NCBI RefSeq assembly: GCF_051262515.1
Contig: NZ_JBIMER010000014.1
Span: 1-64,000 of the forward strand
Source: Arthrobacter_N sp051262515
GTDB lineage: Bacteria; Actinomycetota; Actinomycetes; Actinomycetales; Micrococcaceae
Length of the DNA: 64,000 nt
Direction: 5' to 3'
The position numbers and the translations under genes are program-made. This document shows positions 1 through 9,444 of this stretch, piece after piece. The notes beneath the pieces are model-generated. The model was not told the origin of the DNA. It searched no databases and saw only the letters and a program-made list of their open reading frames with translations. Position 1 is the first letter of the stretch. Each line of letters begins with the position of its first letter.

Positions 1-1
1 G

Positions 2-1186
2 GGCGACCGCCGCGAGGGTGGGTTCCGCAAGGACAACGACCGCCGCGAGAACACGGGCGACGACACGCGTTCGTTCCCAGGGGTGGCCGAAGGTGAGCGC
101 GCCGCGCACAACCCAGCCGACCTGCGGAGCGCGAACCGCGCTGACCGTCCGCGGTCCCCGGAGATCGATGACGACGTCACCGGCAAGGAACTCGACCGCG
201 TCACGAAGGCCGAACTCCGCTACCTGGATGAGAAGAACCTTGACTGGGTCTCGAAGCACCTCGTGATGGCGGGCCGTCTGATCGATCTCGACGCCGAGCT
301 CGCCCACGAGCACGCGCTGGCCGCCAGTCGCCGTGGGGGACGCGTCGCCGTCGTGCGGGAAGCCGTCGGCCTGACCGCCTACGCATCGGGTCAGTACGCC
401 GACGCGCTGCGCGAGTTCCGCACCTACCGTCGCATCAGCGGATCGAACATCCACCTGCCGATCATGGCGGACTGCGAACGCGGACTGGGCAAGCCGGAGA
501 AGGCACTCGAGACGGCGCACAGCGAAGAGGCGTCCGCGCTCGATGCCCCGGCACGCGTCGAAATGGCGATCGTCGCTTCGGGCGCGCAAACCGATCTCGG
601 CAATCGGGAGCAGGCCTTGGCCGAACTCCAGATTCCGGAGCTCGACATCAACCGGGCGTTTTCCTTCAGCCCGCGCCTCTTTGCCGTCTATGCGGACGCG
701 CTCGAGGCTCTGGGGAAGAACGACGAGGCGGTGTTGTGGCGCCGCCAGGTGGTCGTCGCCGAAAACGCCCTCGGCGTGGGTGAGTTCGCCGAACCCGAGA
801 TCATGGACCTGGTTGACGAGGACGACGAGCCCATCGAGCGCAAGCCGCGGGTCAAGGACGTCCTCGACGGCGATGCCGAGGTAGCGGGTGTCGATGCCGA
901 GGACGGCCTGACGTCCACCGACGGCGTCGATCTGGGAGCCGAGGCCGTGGCCGAGCCCGAGGACGAGGCCGGCGAGTCCGATGCCGACGTCGCCACGGGG
1001 AACGACGGTTCGGATGGTGCCGTCGCCGAGGCCGTTTCCGAGGACGTCAACGCGGATGCCGAATCCGAAACGAACGAGGAAGAAGGCGTCGACAACGCAG
1101 GGGAATTCTGGGATTCGGAGGATTCCGCCGTGGCGGCCGACGAGCAGGATCCGACGTCGATCGACACCAACGACGACAACCGATAG
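2..1186 (+). CDS. TPR-like repeat protein with acidic C-terminal tail (5' partial)
   Basis: The reading frame is open to the left window edge, so the start lies outside; about 394 residues are visible. The first part is rich in Arg, Gly, Asp and Asn (low complexity). Residues roughly 70-260 form paired amphipathic helices of the tetratricopeptide type (for example ASGQYADALREFRTYRR), suggesting a protein-protein interaction solenoid. From about residue 270 to the end the chain is a disordered Asp/Glu/Ala-rich tail. A GTG at 83 could be read as a start but the frame continues upstream without a stop. It lies 13 bases before the HAD phosphatase gene on the same strand, probably in one transcript. 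Function is unknown; the TPR assignment is from helix pattern only. Confidence 0.7.
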   Translation, partial: GDRREGGFRKDNDRRENTGDDTRSFPGVAEGERAAHNPADLRSANRADRPRSPEIDDDVTGKELDRVTKAELRYLDEKNLDWVSKHLVMAGRLIDLDAELAHEHALAASRRGGRVAVVREAVGLTAYASGQYADALREFRTYRRISGSNIHLPIMADCERGLGKPEKALETAHSEEASALDAPARVEMAIVASGAQTDLGNREQALAELQIPELDINRAFSFSPRLFAVYADALEALGKNDEAVLWRRQVVVAENALGVGEFAEPEIMDLVDEDDEPIERKPRVKDVLDGDAEVAGVDAEDGLTSTDGVDLGAEAVAEPEDEAGESDADVATGNDGSDGAVAEAVSEDVNADAESETNEEEGVDNAGEFWDSEDSAVAADEQDPTSIDTNDDNR

Positions 1187-1199
1187 GCCCTCGGCACGC

Positions 1200-2174
1200 A
1201 TGTTGATCACTGGTTTCGACGCCGTTCTGGCGGACCTTGACGGCGTGGTCTATGCCGGCAGCGAGGCGATCCCGGGGGCTACCGAGTCCCTGGATCGCCT
1301 CGCTGGTGTTGGCGTGGGCCTGGCCTACATCACCAACAACGCCTCACGTTCACCGACGGCGGTGGCGGATCACCTTCGCCACCTGGGCGCGCCGGCGACC
1401 GCCGAGACCGTCTTCGGCTCCGCCGACGCGGGCGCCGACATGCTGGCGGCGGCCCACGACCGGGGGGACCGCGTTCTGGTGGTCGGCAGCGCATACCTTC
1501 GGGACTGCGTGGCCCGCCGCGGATTCCGGTTGGCCGAATCGGCAAAGGACCGGCCCGACGCCGTGATCCAGGGTTTCGACCCGGCAATCGGCTGGAAGGA
1601 CCTCGCCGAGGCGTCCTACGCCATCGCCAATGGCGCGGCGTGGTTCGCCACCAACACCGACCTGACGATTCCGCAGGCCGGTGGGATCGCGCCGGGAAAC
1701 GGCTCCCTGGTCAACGCCGTAGCCGCGGCGACCGGCGCCATGCCGCGCGTCGCCGGCAAGCCCGAGCCGGTGATGTTCCGGCGCGCCGCGGAACACCTGC
1801 AGGCCAACCGACCGCTAGTGGTCGGGGACCGTCTCGACACCGACATCCTCGGTGGGAACCGGGCGGGCTACACGACGGCGGCCGTCCTGACCGGCATCGA
1901 TTCCACCCGTTCGATCCTCGCCGCACGCGCAGCCGAGCGCCCAGACTTCATGTTGCGCAACCTCACGGAGTTGTTCACTGCCTATCCGGCCATCAAGGCC
2001 ACGGGCAGGGACTTCGAATGCGGCCGTTCCCGGGCATGGATCGAAAACGACCGGCTGGTGGTTGCGGGCGCCGAAGACGACGTCGATTCCTGGCGGGCCG
2101 CGTGTGCGGCCTGGTGGTACGCACACCCGAATTCGGAGACCGCGCGCGAGCCCGACCTCGATTTCCAGTCCTGA
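1200..2174 (+). CDS. HAD superfamily IIA hydrolase (NagD/p-nitrophenyl phosphatase-like)
   Basis: A cytosolic phosphatase of the HAD-IIA type, 324 aa. Motif I DLDGVVYAG lies near residue 12, with the two catalytic aspartates D12 and D14. YITNNAS carries the motif II threonine, GKPEPVMF the motif III lysine, and VGDRLDTDI motif IV. These match NagD-like sugar-phosphate or aryl-phosphate phosphatases; the real substrate cannot be read from sequence. An extra C-terminal stretch of about 55 residues rich in Trp and Ala (RAACAAWWYAHP) follows the HAD core. The ATG at 1200 is chosen because it sits directly before the conserved motif I strand; the frame is open further upstream inside the preceding gene, but that part is shadow. 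It precedes the small ORF and tlyA on the same strand. Confidence 0.88.
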   Translation: MLITGFDAVLADLDGVVYAGSEAIPGATESLDRLAGVGVGLAYITNNASRSPTAVADHLRHLGAPATAETVFGSADAGADMLAAAHDRGDRVLVVGSAYLRDCVARRGFRLAESAKDRPDAVIQGFDPAIGWKDLAEASYAIANGAAWFATNTDLTIPQAGGIAPGNGSLVNAVAAATGAMPRVAGKPEPVMFRRAAEHLQANRPLVVGDRLDTDILGGNRAGYTTAAVLTGIDSTRSILAARAAERPDFMLRNLTELFTAYPAIKATGRDFECGRSRAWIENDRLVVAGAEDDVDSWRAACAAWWYAHPNSETAREPDLDFQS

Positions 2175-2224
2175 CGCGGTAGCAATCCGACCGAAACCTC
2201 TGAGACGCCAACCCGGGGAGATCC

Positions 2225-2416
2225 GTGAACGAACGCGAAACGACTGCAGAGTTGCCCACCCGAGACCAGCCGACGGGCGATCCGTTGGTCGACGATGCAC
2301 TCGGGGCGCTAGAAACGCTGCCGACAGCGCCGGTCTCCGGCCATTCCGCCGTCTACGCCTCCGTGCACGACGCATTGCGCGCAGCCCTGGAGGAGCACGA
2401 CGGAGAAGAGCCGTGA
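2225..2416 (+). CDS. Small conserved-type hypothetical protein, 63 aa, upstream of tlyA
   Basis: A short acidic protein starting with GTG at 2225, preceded at a good distance by GGGGAG (2215-2220). It ends GEEP and its stop TGA overlaps the tlyA GTG start by four bases (GTGA), the mark of translational coupling. No domain is recognised; the second half could form one amphipathic helix. A small ORF in this place, between the HAD phosphatase and TlyA, is a recurring arrangement in Micrococcaceae, so I regard it as real. Function unknown. Confidence 0.7.
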   Translation: MNERETTAELPTRDQPTGDPLVDDALGALETLPTAPVSGHSAVYASVHDALRAALEEHDGEEP

Positions 2417-3210
2417 GCCGCCTCGACCAGGAGCTGGTGGTCCGCGGTCTTGCACGCTCGCGGACCCATGCCGCCAAACTGATCGCCGAAGGCCGGGTCA
2501 GGGTCAACGGCGAAGGCGCCAACAAGGCCGCCCGGACCGTTGGAACCGACGCCGACCTCGATGTCCTTCCCGCCGAGGGCGAGGAATACGTCTCCCGCGC
2601 GGGGAACAAGCTGGCCGGCGCGCTCGAGGCGTTCGGCCCCGTGGGGGTGTCCGGCCGGCGTTGCCTCGACGCCGGCGCGTCCACCGGCGGTTTCACCGAT
2701 GTCCTCCTGCGCAGAGGGGCCGCCCGGGTGGTCGCCGTAGACGTCGGGCATGGCCAGCTGGTCGAACCACTGCGCGTGGACCCGCGGGTGGATGTCCACG
2801 AAGGCGTCAACGTTCGCTACCTGGAGGCGGAGGACATCGGCGGACCGGTGGATCTGGTCGTGGCGGACCTCTCGTTCATCTCGTTGAGGCTCGTGGTGGG
2901 TCCGCTGGCGGCCGCGACACGCCGCGGGGGAGACCTGGTGCTGATGGTGAAGCCGCAATTCGAAATTGGACGCGAGAACCTCGCGCGCACCGGAGTGGTG
3001 ACCGACCCCGGGTGGAGGCGCCGGGCCGTCGAGGGCGTGGTGGCCGCGGGAATCCGGGAGGGCCTCGAACTGGCCGGGTTGGCTCGCAGCCCCCTGCGGG
3101 GACAGGATGGGAACGTGGAGTTCTTCCTCTGGATGCGGCGTCCTGGCCACGCGGTTTCTCCACTTTCGCCAGCGGACCCGCCGGTGTTGCCAAAGGTTGA
3201 CTATTCTTGA
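2413..3210 (+). CDS. tlyA: TlyA family 16S/23S rRNA 2'-O-methyltransferase
   Basis: 265 aa, close to the usual 265-270 for TlyA, which methylates ribose 2'-OH groups of C1409 (16S) and C1920 (23S) with S-adenosylmethionine; loss gives capreomycin resistance in mycobacteria. The N-terminus is an S4 RNA-binding domain (VVRGLARSRTHAAKLI, then GRVRVNG). The FtsJ-like Rossmann fold follows with SAM motif CLDAGASTGGFTDVLL near residue 78, VVADLSF, and VKPQFEIG. The GTG start at 2413 overlaps the stop of the preceding small ORF (GTGA). An in-frame opening further upstream is shadow of the HAD gene. nadK follows after 52 bases. Confidence 0.93.
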   Translation: MSRLDQELVVRGLARSRTHAAKLIAEGRVRVNGEGANKAARTVGTDADLDVLPAEGEEYVSRAGNKLAGALEAFGPVGVSGRRCLDAGASTGGFTDVLLRRGAARVVAVDVGHGQLVEPLRVDPRVDVHEGVNVRYLEAEDIGGPVDLVVADLSFISLRLVVGPLAAATRRGGDLVLMVKPQFEIGRENLARTGVVTDPGWRRRAVEGVVAAGIREGLELAGLARSPLRGQDGNVEFFLWMRRPGHAVSPLSPADPPVLPKVDYS

Positions 3211-3262
3211 GCGGGGCCCCCAAACTCGGGGTTCGCCCCGCGGCAGTCGACGGAAGGAACGC

Positions 3263-4273
3263 ATGAGAAGGATCCTGGTCCTCGCGCACACCGGACGTGC
3301 GGATGCCCTGCAGGCCGCCCTGGACACCTGCCGCAGCCTCCGGGCCGCCGGACTTATTCCCGTCATGCGTCGACTCGAACTGCAGAACCTCCGCAACGCC
3401 GTCGACGGCGAGTCGCTCGAGGTGGAGATCCTGGACGAAGACGTCGAACTGGATCGCGTGGACCTCGGCATGGTGCTCGGCGGAGACGGGACGGTTCTGC
3501 GTGCCGCTGAACTCGTCAGGACTTCGGGCGTTCCGCTCTTGGGAGTCAACCTCGGGCACGTGGGTTTCCTTGCCGAAAGCGAGCGGGCGGACCTGGACCA
3601 GACGGTCGAATGGGTCGTCAACAAGGAATACACGGTCGAGGAGCGCATGACGATCGACGTGCAGGTCTGGCTGGACAACCGCCGCATCGCGCACACGTGG
3701 GCCCTCAATGAGGCCGCCGTGGAGAAGGCCAACCGCGAACGGATGATTGAGGTCGTGATGGAGATCGACGGCCGTCCCATCAGTACCTTCGGATGCGACG
3801 GCATGGTCATGGCCACCCCCACCGGTTCCACGGCCTACGCGTTTTCCGCGGGCGGACCCATCGTCTGGCCGGAGGTCGAGGCCCTCATCATGGTTCCGAT
3901 CAGCGCGCACGCGCTCTTCGCCAAGCCGCTGGTCGTCTCGCCGACCTCCACCATGGCACTGGAGATCCTGACCCGCACGGATGCGCAGGCCGTCCTGTGG
4001 TGCGATGGCCGACGCACCATCGACCTGCCGCCGGGCTCGCGCGTGGAAGTCACGCGCTCGGCCACCCCGGTGCGGCTGGCGCGGGTGAACCGCACCCCGT
4101 TCAGCGAACGGCTGGTCAGCAAGTTCGAACTGCCCACGCGCGGGTGGCGCGGCCCCGTCCCGTCCGCCGACCGGATGACGGCTACCAGCGCGCTTCCGAT
4201 CACCTCCGCCCCGCTCCACGTCGTCGAGCCACGCCACCACGAACCGCGCTCGGAAACGGAGCCCCGCCCATGA
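3263..4273 (+). CDS. nadK: NAD kinase
   Basis: Phosphorylates NAD to NADP with ATP or polyphosphate. The 336-aa chain has the diagnostic GGDGT at residues 73-77, the NE motif (WALNEAAVEK) and the PTGSTAYAFSAGGP loop, followed by the beta-rich C-terminal domain ending RTPFSERLVSKF. About 45 residues of low-complexity tail follow. The ATG at 3263 is preceded by GGAAGGAA at 3252-3259, a strong ribosome site; longer in-frame openings overlap tlyA and are rejected. The stop TGA overlaps the recN ATG (ATGA), so nadK and recN are translationally coupled, the usual actinobacterial arrangement. Confidence 0.95.
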   Translation: MRRILVLAHTGRADALQAALDTCRSLRAAGLIPVMRRLELQNLRNAVDGESLEVEILDEDVELDRVDLGMVLGGDGTVLRAAELVRTSGVPLLGVNLGHVGFLAESERADLDQTVEWVVNKEYTVEERMTIDVQVWLDNRRIAHTWALNEAAVEKANRERMIEVVMEIDGRPISTFGCDGMVMATPTGSTAYAFSAGGPIVWPEVEALIMVPISAHALFAKPLVVSPTSTMALEILTRTDAQAVLWCDGRRTIDLPPGSRVEVTRSATPVRLARVNRTPFSERLVSKFELPTRGWRGPVPSADRMTATSALPITSAPLHVVEPRHHEPRSETEPRP

Positions 4274-6006
4274 TCGAGGAAATCCGGATCTCCGACCTCG
4301 GCGTCATCGAACAGGCCACGTTGCCGCTGGGCGCCGGCCTCAGCGTGGTCACCGGTGAAACCGGCGCGGGCAAGACCATGGTCGTCACCGCGCTCGGCCT
4401 GCTCCTGGGCCAACGTGCCGATCCGGGTGCCGTGCGCCACGGGTCCAAGCAGGCGGTCGCCGAGGCGACCGTCCGGCTCCCGGCCGGAAGCCCCGCAATG
4501 GCCAGGGCAGAGGAGGCCGGCGCGCTCGTCGAGGAGTACGACGGCGGCGCCGAGCTCATCATCGCCCGCGTCCTGAGCGCCGAGGGCCGCAGCCGGGCCG
4601 CCGTGGGCGGGCGGTCCACACCGGTGGGCGTTCTCGCGGAGATCGGTGATTCCCTCGTTGCCGTCCATGGGCAGACGGACCAACTCCGGCTCAAGGGTGC
4701 CGTCGCGCAGCGGGAATCGCTGGACAAGTTCGGTGGGGCGGAACTCGGTGGGGCACTGGGGGACTACCGCGCTGCCTTCGACCGCTGGAGGGACGTTCGT
4801 TCGTCCCTCGAGGAGCTCGTCGCGCAGGCGCGCGAACGGGTCCGCGAGGCCGAGTCGCTGCAGTTGGCGCTGGAGGAGATCGACGGCGTCGATCCGCAGC
4901 CGGGCGAGGACGAGACTCTCAAGGCGGACGCCCAGAAGCTCTCCAACGTGGAGGGTCTGAGACTCGCCGCGGCCGCCGCGGGAACCGCGCTTTCCTCGGA
5001 CGAGTTCGGTGGAGAACCGGACGCGGTGAGCCTCGTGGACGCGGGAAAGCGGGCACTGGAGCAGGTGGAAGACGACGACCCCCAGATCAAGGCCCTGGCT
5101 GGCCGCATGGCGGAGATTGGATTCCTCATGGCGGACGTGTCCGCCGATCTGGCCAGTTACGCCGCGTCGCTGGATTCCGAAGGGCCGGAGCAACTGGGCG
5201 CTATCGAGTCCCGGCGGGCCGACTTGAACGCCCTGATCCGCAAGTACGCCCCCAGCATCGACGAGGTCCTGGAATGGGCGGCGTCCTCCCGAACGCGCCT
5301 CGCGGAGCTGCAGGACGACACCGGTCGGATCGAGGCCCTGACCGCGGAGGAGGCGGACCTCCAGGAACGCCTGGATTCCCTCGGTTCCCTCGTGAGCAAC
5401 CTGCGGACCCGGGCCGCGGGGGAACTCGCCGACCGCGTGAGCGCCGAACTCGCCGCGCTGGCGATGCCGGACGCGCGGTTCGTCGTGGAGGTCGTGCCTG
5501 CCGCCGAACCGGCACGCCATGGACGGGACGAGATCCTCATGCTGTTGCGGCCCCACGCCGGCAGCGCGCCGCGCCCGCTGGGCAAGGGCGCATCCGGGGG
5601 TGAGCTCTCGCGCGTCATGCTGGCCATCGAGGTGGTGCTGGCGGAGGTCGATCCCGTCCCGACGTTTGTGTTCGACGAGGTGGACGCCGGGGTGGGAGGT
5701 AAGGCCGCCGTCGAAATCGGCCGACGGCTGGCGATGCTGGCCCGCCACGTACAGGTGATCGTCGTGACGCACCTGCCCCAGGTGGCGGCGTATGCCGACC
5801 GCCACATTCGCGTGATCAAGAACTCCGATGCCGGGGCCGACGGCGGCGCGGGCTTCACCGCGAGCGACGTCGTGCTCCTTGACGGGGCCGAGCGCGTGCG
5901 CGAACTGGCGCGGATGTTGGCCGGACAGGAAGACTCGAACACCGCCCAGGCCCATGCCGAGGAGCTTCTCGACGATGCCCAGCAGGCGGTCGCGGCGCTT
6001 CGTTGA
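4270..6006 (+). CDS. recN: DNA repair protein RecN
   Basis: SMC-like ATPase of double-strand break repair, 578 aa (normal RecN length 550-590). Walker A GETGAGKT is at residues 29-36. A long coiled-coil middle (about 160-370) follows. The ABC signature GASGGELSRVMLA and Walker B FVFDEVDAGVGG lie near the C-terminus, followed by the H-loop VVTHLPQVAAYAD. The ATG start overlaps the nadK stop by four bases. It is the third gene of the tlyA-nadK-recN run that is conserved across actinobacteria. Confidence 0.96.
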   Translation: MIEEIRISDLGVIEQATLPLGAGLSVVTGETGAGKTMVVTALGLLLGQRADPGAVRHGSKQAVAEATVRLPAGSPAMARAEEAGALVEEYDGGAELIIARVLSAEGRSRAAVGGRSTPVGVLAEIGDSLVAVHGQTDQLRLKGAVAQRESLDKFGGAELGGALGDYRAAFDRWRDVRSSLEELVAQARERVREAESLQLALEEIDGVDPQPGEDETLKADAQKLSNVEGLRLAAAAAGTALSSDEFGGEPDAVSLVDAGKRALEQVEDDDPQIKALAGRMAEIGFLMADVSADLASYAASLDSEGPEQLGAIESRRADLNALIRKYAPSIDEVLEWAASSRTRLAELQDDTGRIEALTAEEADLQERLDSLGSLVSNLRTRAAGELADRVSAELAALAMPDARFVVEVVPAAEPARHGRDEILMLLRPHAGSAPRPLGKGASGGELSRVMLAIEVVLAEVDPVPTFVFDEVDAGVGGKAAVEIGRRLAMLARHVQVIVVTHLPQVAAYADRHIRVIKNSDAGADGGAGFTASDVVLLDGAERVRELARMLAGQEDSNTAQAHAEELLDDAQQAVAALR

Positions 6007-6067
6007 GGCCGTCCAGTAGAGTGATCCCCAAATCCGTCCGGCGAAAATGATGATAGGCTCGAATTCC

Positions 6068-7744
6068 GTGGTGCAGCGAACATTTTCCCGTAATTCCCGG
6101 TCCTCCGAAACTACCAAGCAGATCTTTGTCACCGGCGGTGTCGCCTCGTCCCTAGGCAAGGGACTGACGGCTTCGAGCCTCGGTCACCTGCTTCGGGCGC
6201 GCGGCCTATCCGTCACCATGCAGAAACTGGATCCCTATCTGAACGTGGATCCGGGCACGATGAACCCCTTCCAGCACGGGGAGGTGTTTGTCACCGACGA
6301 CGGAGCCGAGACCGACCTCGACATCGGCCATTACGAGCGCTTCCTCGATGAGAACCTCGACGGCATGGCCAACGTGACGACCGGTCAGGTGTATTCGACG
6401 GTCATCGAGAAGGAACGACGCGGCGACTACCTCGGCGACACCGTTCAGGTCATTCCCCACATCACGGACGAGATCAAGCGCCGCATGCGCCTCCCGTCCG
6501 AGGGCAAAAAGGCCCCGGATGTCATCATCACCGAGATCGGCGGAACGGTCGGCGACATCGAGTCGCAGCCCTTCCTCGAATCCGCCCGCCAGGTCCGTCA
6601 GGACATCGGACGCAACAACGTCTTCTTCGTGCACGTCTCCCTGGTTCCATACATCGGGCCCAGCCAGGAGCTCAAGACCAAGCCGACGCAGCACTCGGTC
6701 GCGGCGCTGCGTTCCATCGGCATCCAGCCGGACGCACTGGTCATCCGCTCGGACCGAGAAATCCCCGAGGAGATGCGCATCAAGCTGGGGCGCACGTGCG
6801 ACGTCGACCCCGAGGCCGTCATCAACTGCGCCGACGCCCCGAGCATCTACGACATCCCGGTCGTCATCCACGAGCAGGGCCTGGATGCGTACATCGTGCA
6901 GACCCTGGGCATGAAGTTCAAGGACGTCGACTGGCGCCAGTGGGACCGGCTGCTCGAGGCCGTCCACCACCCCAAGCACCATGTTGAAATCGCCCTGGTC
7001 GGCAAGTACATCGACCTGCCCGACGCCTACCTCTCGGTGACCGAGGCCCTGCGCGCCGGCGGCTTCGCGAACGAGGCCAAGGTCAACATCCGTTGGGTTC
7101 CCTCGGACGACTGCCAGACCCTGGAGGGGGCCCAAAAGGCCCTCGCCGGCGTGGACGCGATCTGCGTGCCCGGCGGGTTCGGCATCCGCGGGCTCGAGGG
7201 CAAGCTCGGCGCGCTGAAGTTCGCCCGCGAGAACAAGCTGCCGACCCTGGGCCTGTGCCTGGGCCTGCAGTCCATGGTCATCGAGTACGCCCGCAATGTC
7301 GTCGGGCTCGAGGGCGCGTCCTCCACCGAGTTCGAACCGGACACCGAATTCCCGGTGATCGCGACGATGGCCGAGCAGCTCCACATCGTCGACGGCAAGG
7401 GCGACCTGGGCGGAACGATGCGGCTGGGCCTCTACGAGGCGAAGCTCGCCGAGGGGTCCGTCGTGGCCGAAACCTACGGCAAGACCGAGGTCTCCGAGCG
7501 CCACCGCCACCGCTACGAGGTCAACAACGAATACCGGGAGCAGATCGCCGCGGCGGGACTGGCCTTCTCCGGAACCTCCCCGGACGGCAAACTGGTCGAA
7601 TACGTCGAGCTGCCCCGGGACGTGCACCCGTACTACGTCTCGACCCAGGCGCACCCCGAGCTGAGCTCGCGTCCGACCCGGCCCCACGCGTTGTTCTCCG
7701 GGCTGGTCAAGGCCGCGCTCGAGCACCAGAAGGCCGGTCGGTAG
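6068..7744 (+). CDS. pyrG: CTP synthase
   Basis: Makes CTP from UTP, glutamine and ATP; about 558 aa from the GTG at 6068. The N-terminal synthetase domain has VTGGVASSLGKG (P-loop) and HPSLxx-type CTP/UTP sites. The C-terminal class I glutamine amidotransferase has the nucleophile cysteine in LGLCLGLQS and the His/Glu pair in QAHPELSSRP. The start is uncertain: ATG codons at 6047 and 6050 and GTG codons at 6068 and 6071 are all in frame. Related proteins usually begin with a short VQRT-like leader, which favours 6068/6071. The gene is followed after 2 bases by the NUDIX gene, as in other actinobacteria. Confidence 0.95.
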   Translation: MVQRTFSRNSRSSETTKQIFVTGGVASSLGKGLTASSLGHLLRARGLSVTMQKLDPYLNVDPGTMNPFQHGEVFVTDDGAETDLDIGHYERFLDENLDGMANVTTGQVYSTVIEKERRGDYLGDTVQVIPHITDEIKRRMRLPSEGKKAPDVIITEIGGTVGDIESQPFLESARQVRQDIGRNNVFFVHVSLVPYIGPSQELKTKPTQHSVAALRSIGIQPDALVIRSDREIPEEMRIKLGRTCDVDPEAVINCADAPSIYDIPVVIHEQGLDAYIVQTLGMKFKDVDWRQWDRLLEAVHHPKHHVEIALVGKYIDLPDAYLSVTEALRAGGFANEAKVNIRWVPSDDCQTLEGAQKALAGVDAICVPGGFGIRGLEGKLGALKFARENKLPTLGLCLGLQSMVIEYARNVVGLEGASSTEFEPDTEFPVIATMAEQLHIVDGKGDLGGTMRLGLYEAKLAEGSVVAETYGKTEVSERHRHRYEVNNEYREQIAAAGLAFSGTSPDGKLVEYVELPRDVHPYYVSTQAHPELSSRPTRPHALFSGLVKAALEHQKAGR

Positions 7745-7746
7745 GC

Positions 7747-8427
7747 ATGGCCGAAGCCGACGGCGGAGGGCTGGCCGACCAGGCGAGCCCCCGCCGTCTG
7801 CTGTCTTCGGAGACCGTCTACAAGGGACGGATCTGGAACGTCGTCCAGGACAGTTTCCGGTTTGCGGAGGACCAGGCGCCGCTGGTGCGCGACTACATCG
7901 ACCATCCGGGCGCGGTCGCCGTCGTCGTGATGGACGACCGCGGGCGCGTCCTGTTGATCAACCAATACCGCCATCCGGTGGGTATGACGCTCTGGGAGGT
8001 CCCCGCGGGGCTGCTCGACGTCGACGGCGAGGCCCCGCAGCTGGCGGCGGCGCGCGAGCTCGCCGAAGAGGCCGATCTGACCGCGGCGACGTGGCACACC
8101 CTCGTGGACGTGTTCAACTCGCCCGGCTCCTCCAGCGAGGCGATCCGGATCTACCTCGCGCGCGCTCCCGCGCCCGTGCCGGAGAACCAGCGGCACGTGC
8201 GCACCGACGAGGAAGCGGACATGCCGGTCCAATGGCTGCCGCTCGGCGACGCCGTGGCCGCGGTCCTCGACGGACGCATCCACAACCCTTCCGCGGTCGC
8301 CGGCCTGTTGGCCTGCCATGCCTCGGCCGCGGACGGCTTTGCCACGCTCCGTCCGGCGGACGCGCCCTGGGAGGCGCACCCCCGGATGCGGCGTTCGTCG
8401 CCGCCCCAGCCGCCGTCCGCGCCGTAG
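7747..8427 (+). CDS. NUDIX hydrolase, ADP-ribose pyrophosphatase type
   Basis: A 226-aa enzyme of the ADP-ribose diphosphatase group. The substrate strand INQYRHPVG and the NUDIX helix (G-x5-E-x7-RELAEEADL, near residues 100-123) are clear. The usual EExGU glycine is replaced by Asp, as is common in the actinobacterial pyrG-linked family. FNSPGSSSEAIRIYLA is the typical downstream block. The last 40 residues are Pro/Ala-rich and look disordered. It starts 2 bases after pyrG, and xerD follows 8 bases on; this pyrG-nudix-xerD order is the same as Rv1699-Rv1700-Rv1701 in M. tuberculosis. Confidence 0.9.
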   Translation: MAEADGGGLADQASPRRLLSSETVYKGRIWNVVQDSFRFAEDQAPLVRDYIDHPGAVAVVVMDDRGRVLLINQYRHPVGMTLWEVPAGLLDVDGEAPQLAAARELAEEADLTAATWHTLVDVFNSPGSSSEAIRIYLARAPAPVPENQRHVRTDEEADMPVQWLPLGDAVAAVLDGRIHNPSAVAGLLACHASAADGFATLRPADAPWEAHPRMRRSSPPQPPSAP

Positions 8428-8435
8428 GCCCACGG

Positions 8436-9425
8436 ATGACCGCATCAAGCTCCGACGCACCCGCCGCGCACACGGTGCCCACAGCGCTCGAATCCACGCG
8501 GCCGGGCCGCCAGATGGCCGCCTACCTCCAGCACCTCGCGGTGGAGCGGGGCATGGCCGCCAACACCGTGTCGGCGTACCGTCGCGACCTCGGACGCTAC
8601 GCCGCCTTCCTGGCGGCACGGGGGATCGAGGCGGCGGACGACGTGGAACGAACGGTTCTCGCCGCGTTTGCGCAGGCCCTTCGGGACGGGGCCGACGGCG
8701 GATCGGTGCTGAGCGCGCGGTCCGCGGCGCGGTGTGTCGTTGCGGTGCGCGGGTTGCACCGCTTCTGGGCCCTAGAGGGGACGGCCCGTGACAACCCGGC
8801 ATCCGACCTCCGGCCGCCCGCGGCGGGCCAGCGCCTGCCCAAGGCCATCACCGTCGCAGAGGTGGGAGCGATCCTCGAATCCGTGCCGGCCGAATCCGAG
8901 ACCGGGCAACGGGACCGGGCACTCCTGGAGTTCCTTTATGCCACCGGGGCCAGGATCAGCGAGGCCGTCGGGCTCGACGTCGACGACCTCCACCTCGAGC
9001 GTCCCAGCGACGGCCCCGCCGTCGTCCGGCTGACCGGCAAGGGATCCAAGGAGCGGGTGGTTCCACTGGGCTCGTACGCGCTGTCGGCCCTGGAGGCCTA
9101 TCTGGTGCGCGGCCGTCCTGCGCTGGTGGCCAAGGGCAAGGGAACCCCCGCCTTGTTCCTGAACGCGCGCGGCGGACGGTTGAGCCGCCAATCGGCCTGG
9201 ACGGCGCTCAAGGCCGCGGCCGAGCGAGCCGGGATCGCCAAGACCGTCTCGCCCCACACGCTGCGGCACTCGTTCGCCACGCACCTGCTGGAGGGAGGCG
9301 CCGACGTGCGGGTGGTCCAGGAGCTGCTGGGCCACGCCTCCGTCACCACGACGCAGGTCTACACGCTGGTCACCGCCGACACCCTGCGCGAGGTCTACGC
9401 GGCGGCGCACCCCCGCGCCCGCTGA
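8436..9425 (+). CDS. xerD: Site-specific tyrosine recombinase XerD
   Basis: Resolves chromosome dimers at dif together with XerC. 329 aa with an N-terminal SAM-like core-binding domain (AYLQHLAVERGMAANTVSAY) and a C-terminal catalytic domain. The catalytic set is visible: Arg in TGARISEAVG, Lys in TGKGSKERVV, HTLRHSFATHLLEGGAD (HxxR), the second His in LLGHASVTTTQ, and Tyr in TTQVYTLV. About 25 extra N-terminal residues precede the core domain, so a later start is possible. It ends the conserved + strand block; the next core gene expected from synteny (parA) is 12.8 kb further on. Confidence 0.93.
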   Translation: MTASSSDAPAAHTVPTALESTRPGRQMAAYLQHLAVERGMAANTVSAYRRDLGRYAAFLAARGIEAADDVERTVLAAFAQALRDGADGGSVLSARSAARCVVAVRGLHRFWALEGTARDNPASDLRPPAAGQRLPKAITVAEVGAILESVPAESETGQRDRALLEFLYATGARISEAVGLDVDDLHLERPSDGPAVVRLTGKGSKERVVPLGSYALSALEAYLVRGRPALVAKGKGTPALFLNARGGRLSRQSAWTALKAAAERAGIAKTVSPHTLRHSFATHLLEGGADVRVVQELLGHASVTTTQVYTLVTADTLREVYAAAHPRAR

Positions 9426-9444
9426 CCGTGCCTACACTGGGGCC

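Noticed and set aside
2353..4240. Long - strand frames antisense to tlyA and nadK
   Set aside because: Arg/Pro/Ser-rich composition without domains; shadows of well-supported + strand genes.
3835..6159. A 774-codon - strand frame antisense to recN
   Set aside because: No domain pattern and full overlap with recN; shadow.
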